7,760 bases of DNA from CAZJQD01 sp964548165 [NCBI: uncultured bacterium] (GTDB taxonomy: Bacteria; UBA8481), in contig CAZJQD010000081.1 in assembly GCA_964548165.1 (NCBI GenBank), forward strand, positions 1 to 7,760, written 5' to 3'. How positions within the stretch are numbered: the first letter of the stretch is position 1; every line of letters starts with the position of its first letter. The position numbers were made by a program, and so were the translations under genes. Positions 6,008-7,760 of the stretch are shown one piece after another. Under the pieces are notes generated by a model. It saw only the letters and a list, made by a program, of their open reading frames with translations. It was not told the origin of the DNA and did not search any database.

Positions 6008-7446
6008 GCGCCAGGCGGCGGCGTCGCGGGGCGATAGACGTGCGCGGCCGTGCCGAAGTACATCTCGGCCGATTCCATGACCGTCTCCGAGAGTGTCGGG
6101 TGGGGGTGGATGGAGAGCCGGATGTCGGAGGCGCGCGCGCCCATCTCGATCGCCAGGACGCCTTCCGCGATCAGTTCACCGGCCCCACTGCCCGCGATGC
6201 CCATCCCGAGCACCTGTTCCGTGGCGGGGTCCACGATGAGCTTGGTGAGGCCGATGGGGCGATCCATGGTGGCGGCGCGGCTGGAGGCGCCCCAGGGGAA
6301 CCGGGTGACCTTGATGGGGATTCCCCGGGCCTCGGCCTCCTGCTCGGTGAGCCCGCACCAGGAGATTTCCGGGTCGGTGTAAACGACCGCCGGTATGGCG
6401 CGGGGCTCAAAGCTGACCCTGTGACCCGCCACGATCTCGGCCGCGATGCGACCCTCGTGGGAGGCCTTGTGCGCCAGCATGGGGCCGCCGGTGACGTCTC
6501 CGATCGCGAGGATGTGGGGCGTATTCGTCCGACGCTCGCCGTTCACGACGATGAACCCGTGCTCATCGGTCTTCACGCCGGCGACGTCGAGCCCGAGACC
6601 GCTGGTATTGGGCTTGCGACCGATCGCGACGAGGACCTTGGCGAAGGTCTCGGTGCGCGTCGCGCCGTCGGGGCCGCGAAGCGTGGCCTGGAGCCCGTCG
6701 CTGGACTCCGCGAGCGCGGTGACCGTGGTCCCGGGATGCGCGGCCGCGAACCGCGTCTTGACGCTCGACAGGAGGATCTCGGCCAGGTCGCGATCGGAGC
6801 CGGGGAGGAGCTGGGGCGCGGATTCGACCATGGTGACCCGGGAACCAAGAGCGGCGTAGATGCTCCCGAGCTCCATGCCGTTGTAGCCGGATCCGACCAC
6901 GAGCAAGGAGGGCGGGATATCCCGGACGGCGAGGGCGTCGGTGCTGTTCATGAGCCGGGGCGAATCGAGGGTGACGTGGGGAAGGAGCGCGGGTCGCGAT
7001 CCCGTGGCGATGATGGCGTGCTGGAAGGTCAGGGCGCTCTCGCGACCGTCATCGGCCACAACGCGGAGCGCATCGGGCCCGGTGAAGCTGGCGCGACCGC
7101 GGACATAGCGGATGTTGCGCCGTTTCGCGAGCTCGCCGAGGTTGCGCGCCATCCGGTCGATGATGCCCTCCTTCCAGGTCCGGACCCGGTCGAGGTCGAT
7201 GCGTGGCGGCTGGAACTCGACGCCCCAGGCCGACGCGTCGCGGGACTCGGTGAGGAGCTTGGCGATGTGCATGAGCGAATTGGAGGGGATACAGCCGCGG
7301 TAGAGGCAGACACCGCCGGGGTTGGCGTCGAGCTCCACGAGCGTGACCTCGATGCCGAGGTCGGCGGCCATGAAGGCGGCGGCGTAGCCGCCGGGACCCG
7401 CGCCGACGATGACGAGCTGGGTGCGGATCGCCGCGTCGTCCGACAT
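6004..7446 (-). CDS. lpdA: Dihydrolipoamide dehydrogenase (E3 of 2-oxoacid dehydrogenase complexes)
   Basis: This 480-residue cytoplasmic flavoenzyme reoxidises the dihydrolipoyl group of E2 with NAD+. Seen: FAD fold GAGPGG at 15-20; redox disulfide C47/C52 in GGVCLYRGCIPS; NAD fold GSGYNGMELG from 185, with the following strand ending in Glu (MVES), typical of NAD preference; FAD-binding IGD with D317; and the C-terminal dimer-interface motif HPHPTLSE, giving catalytic H449 and E454. Length is normal for E3 (about 460-480). The residue after CIPS, normally Lys in this family, is Asn (N56, codon AAT). An Asn also replaces the usual Ile in the NAD fold (GYIG becomes GYNG). Two ATGs are adjacent, at 7449 and 7446. 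I chose 7446 because GGAGG at 7455-7451 is only one base from the first ATG and four from the second. Either way the start overlaps the E2 stop. An open frame runs up to 7497, but inside the E2 gene. Mercuric or glutathione reductases are excluded by overall motif match. Confidence 0.93.
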   Translation of the reverse strand: MSDDAAIRTQLVIVGAGPGGYAAAFMAADLGIEVTLVELDANPGGVCLYRGCIPSNSLMHIAKLLTESRDASAWGVEFQPPRIDLDRVRTWKEGIIDRMARNLGELAKRRNIRYVRGRASFTGPDALRVVADDGRESALTFQHAIIATGSRPALLPHVTLDSPRLMNSTDALAVRDIPPSLLVVGSGYNGMELGSIYAALGSRVTMVESAPQLLPGSDRDLAEILLSSVKTRFAAAHPGTTVTALAESSDGLQATLRGPDGATRTETFAKVLVAIGRKPNTSGLGLDVAGVKTDEHGFIVVNGERRTNTPHILAIGDVTGGPMLAHKASHEGRIAAEIVAGHRVSFEPRAIPAVVYTDPEISWCGLTEQEAEARGIPIKVTRFPWGASSRAATMDRPIGLTKLIVDPATEQVLGMGIAGSGAGELIAEGVLAIEMGARASDIRLSIHPHPTLSETVMESAEMYFGTAAHVYRPATPPPGA

Positions 7447-7760
7447 CATCCCTCCAGCGACATGAGGAAGGGCTGCTCGAGGGCCTCGACGATCCACCGG
7501 AGGAATCGGGCGCCGTCGGCCCCGTCGATGATGCGGTGGTCGTAGGAGAGGGCCAGGGGGAGCATGCGCTTGGGCTCGAACTTGTCGCCGTTCCAGACAG
7601 GCTCCACCTGCGTCCGGGCGACGCCCAGGATGGCGACCTCGGGCGCGTTGACGATCGGCGTGAAGTTGGTGCCGCCGACTCCGCCGAGGTTGGTGATCGT
7701 GAAGGTGCCGCCCTGCATCTCTTCGAGGGTGGTCTTCTTGGTGCGCGCGCGCTCGGCAAC
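7446..7760 (-). CDS. 2-oxoacid dehydrogenase E2 (dihydrolipoamide acyltransferase), C-terminal fragment
   Basis: The last 104 residues of the E2 catalytic domain are present; the gene continues past the right edge of the window. E2 moves the acyl group from lipoyl-Lys to CoA and forms the core of the complex. Seen: [15 protein letters not shown] followed by [14 protein letters not shown], both characteristic of this domain, and the active-site motif [16 protein letters not shown], with catalytic His encoded at 7536-7538 and Asp four residues later. The protein ends normally ([13 protein letters not shown]). The lipoyl and subunit-binding domains lie outside, so pyruvate, 2-oxoglutarate and branched-chain types cannot be separated firmly; the immediate E3 neighbour favours a pyruvate dehydrogenase-type operon. 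The stop codon overlaps the E3 start, indicating translational coupling. Confidence 0.93.
   Translation of the reverse strand, partial: VAERARTKKTTLEEMQGGTFTITNLGGVGGTNFTPIVNAPEVAILGVARTQVEPVWNGDKFEPKRMLPLALSYDHRIIDGADGARFLRWIVEALEQPFLMSLEG

Noticed and set aside
5729-6037. 102-codon + strand frame antisense to the thioesterase
   Set aside because: No recognisable family. The - strand frame contains an intact thioesterase signature and a coupled start.
7447-7497. Upstream extension of lpdA by 17 codons to 7497
   Set aside because: The extra residues are out-of-frame E2 sequence and precede the normal E3 N-terminus. A GGAGG lies just before the ATG pair at 7449/7446.
6040-7545. 501-codon open frame on the + strand, antisense to lpdA and the E2 end
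   Set aside because: The translation is a Gly/Asp/Arg/Val-rich mirror of the E3 codons and has no domain. The E3 reading has every expected motif.

Overview
The window is a 7.76 kb stretch of GC-rich bacterial chromosome (about two thirds G+C by eye, with strong G/C preference at third codon positions). It carries five protein-coding genes plus the 3' end of a sixth. All are ordinary families. Nothing identifies the phylum: the gene content and composition fit several GC-rich environmental lineages (myxobacterial, acidobacterial, planctomycete or similar), and I do not choose between them. There are no tRNA or rRNA genes, CRISPR arrays, transposase genes, prophage genes or defence genes.

Left part, + strand (1-5487). 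A type II NADH dehydrogenase-like flavoprotein (9-1289) is followed by a 146 bp gap. The gap contains a good sigma70-type promoter (TTGACC-18 bp-TATAGT) and six copies of a GGTC/GACC tetramer. Next comes a large membrane hybrid sensor histidine kinase (1436-5032; TM, CHASE, TM, GAF, PAS, PAS, HisKA, HATPase, receiver). After it, 74 bp downstream, lies a stand-alone CheY-like receiver protein (5107-5487). The kinase and receiver probably form a phosphorelay. Neither a histidine phosphotransfer domain nor a DNA-binding output domain is encoded here, so the target is elsewhere.

Middle (5488-5617). This is a 130 bp convergent gap with three hairpins. The last one runs into the stop codon of the gene on the other strand and resembles a REP-type element.

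Right part, - strand (7760-5618). Three tightly packed genes are read right to left: the C-terminal end of a 2-oxoacid dehydrogenase E2 acyltransferase, dihydrolipoamide dehydrogenase (E3), and a small YbgC-type hotdog acyl-CoA thioesterase. Both junctions are 1-4 nt stop/start overlaps, so the three are very likely co-translated from one mRNA. The E2 and E3 subunits would act in a pyruvate (or related 2-oxoacid) dehydrogenase complex that makes acyl-CoA. The thioesterase could hydrolyse acyl-CoA made by, or close to, that complex.

Points most worth a second look: the kinase start region, where the best promoter, Shine-Dalgarno and start codon lead into a different reading frame from the kinase; an Asn in place of the usual Lys in the E3 redox-disulfide motif; the thioesterase coupled to E2-E3; and the REP-like hairpin in the convergent gap. 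I see no convincing novel system.
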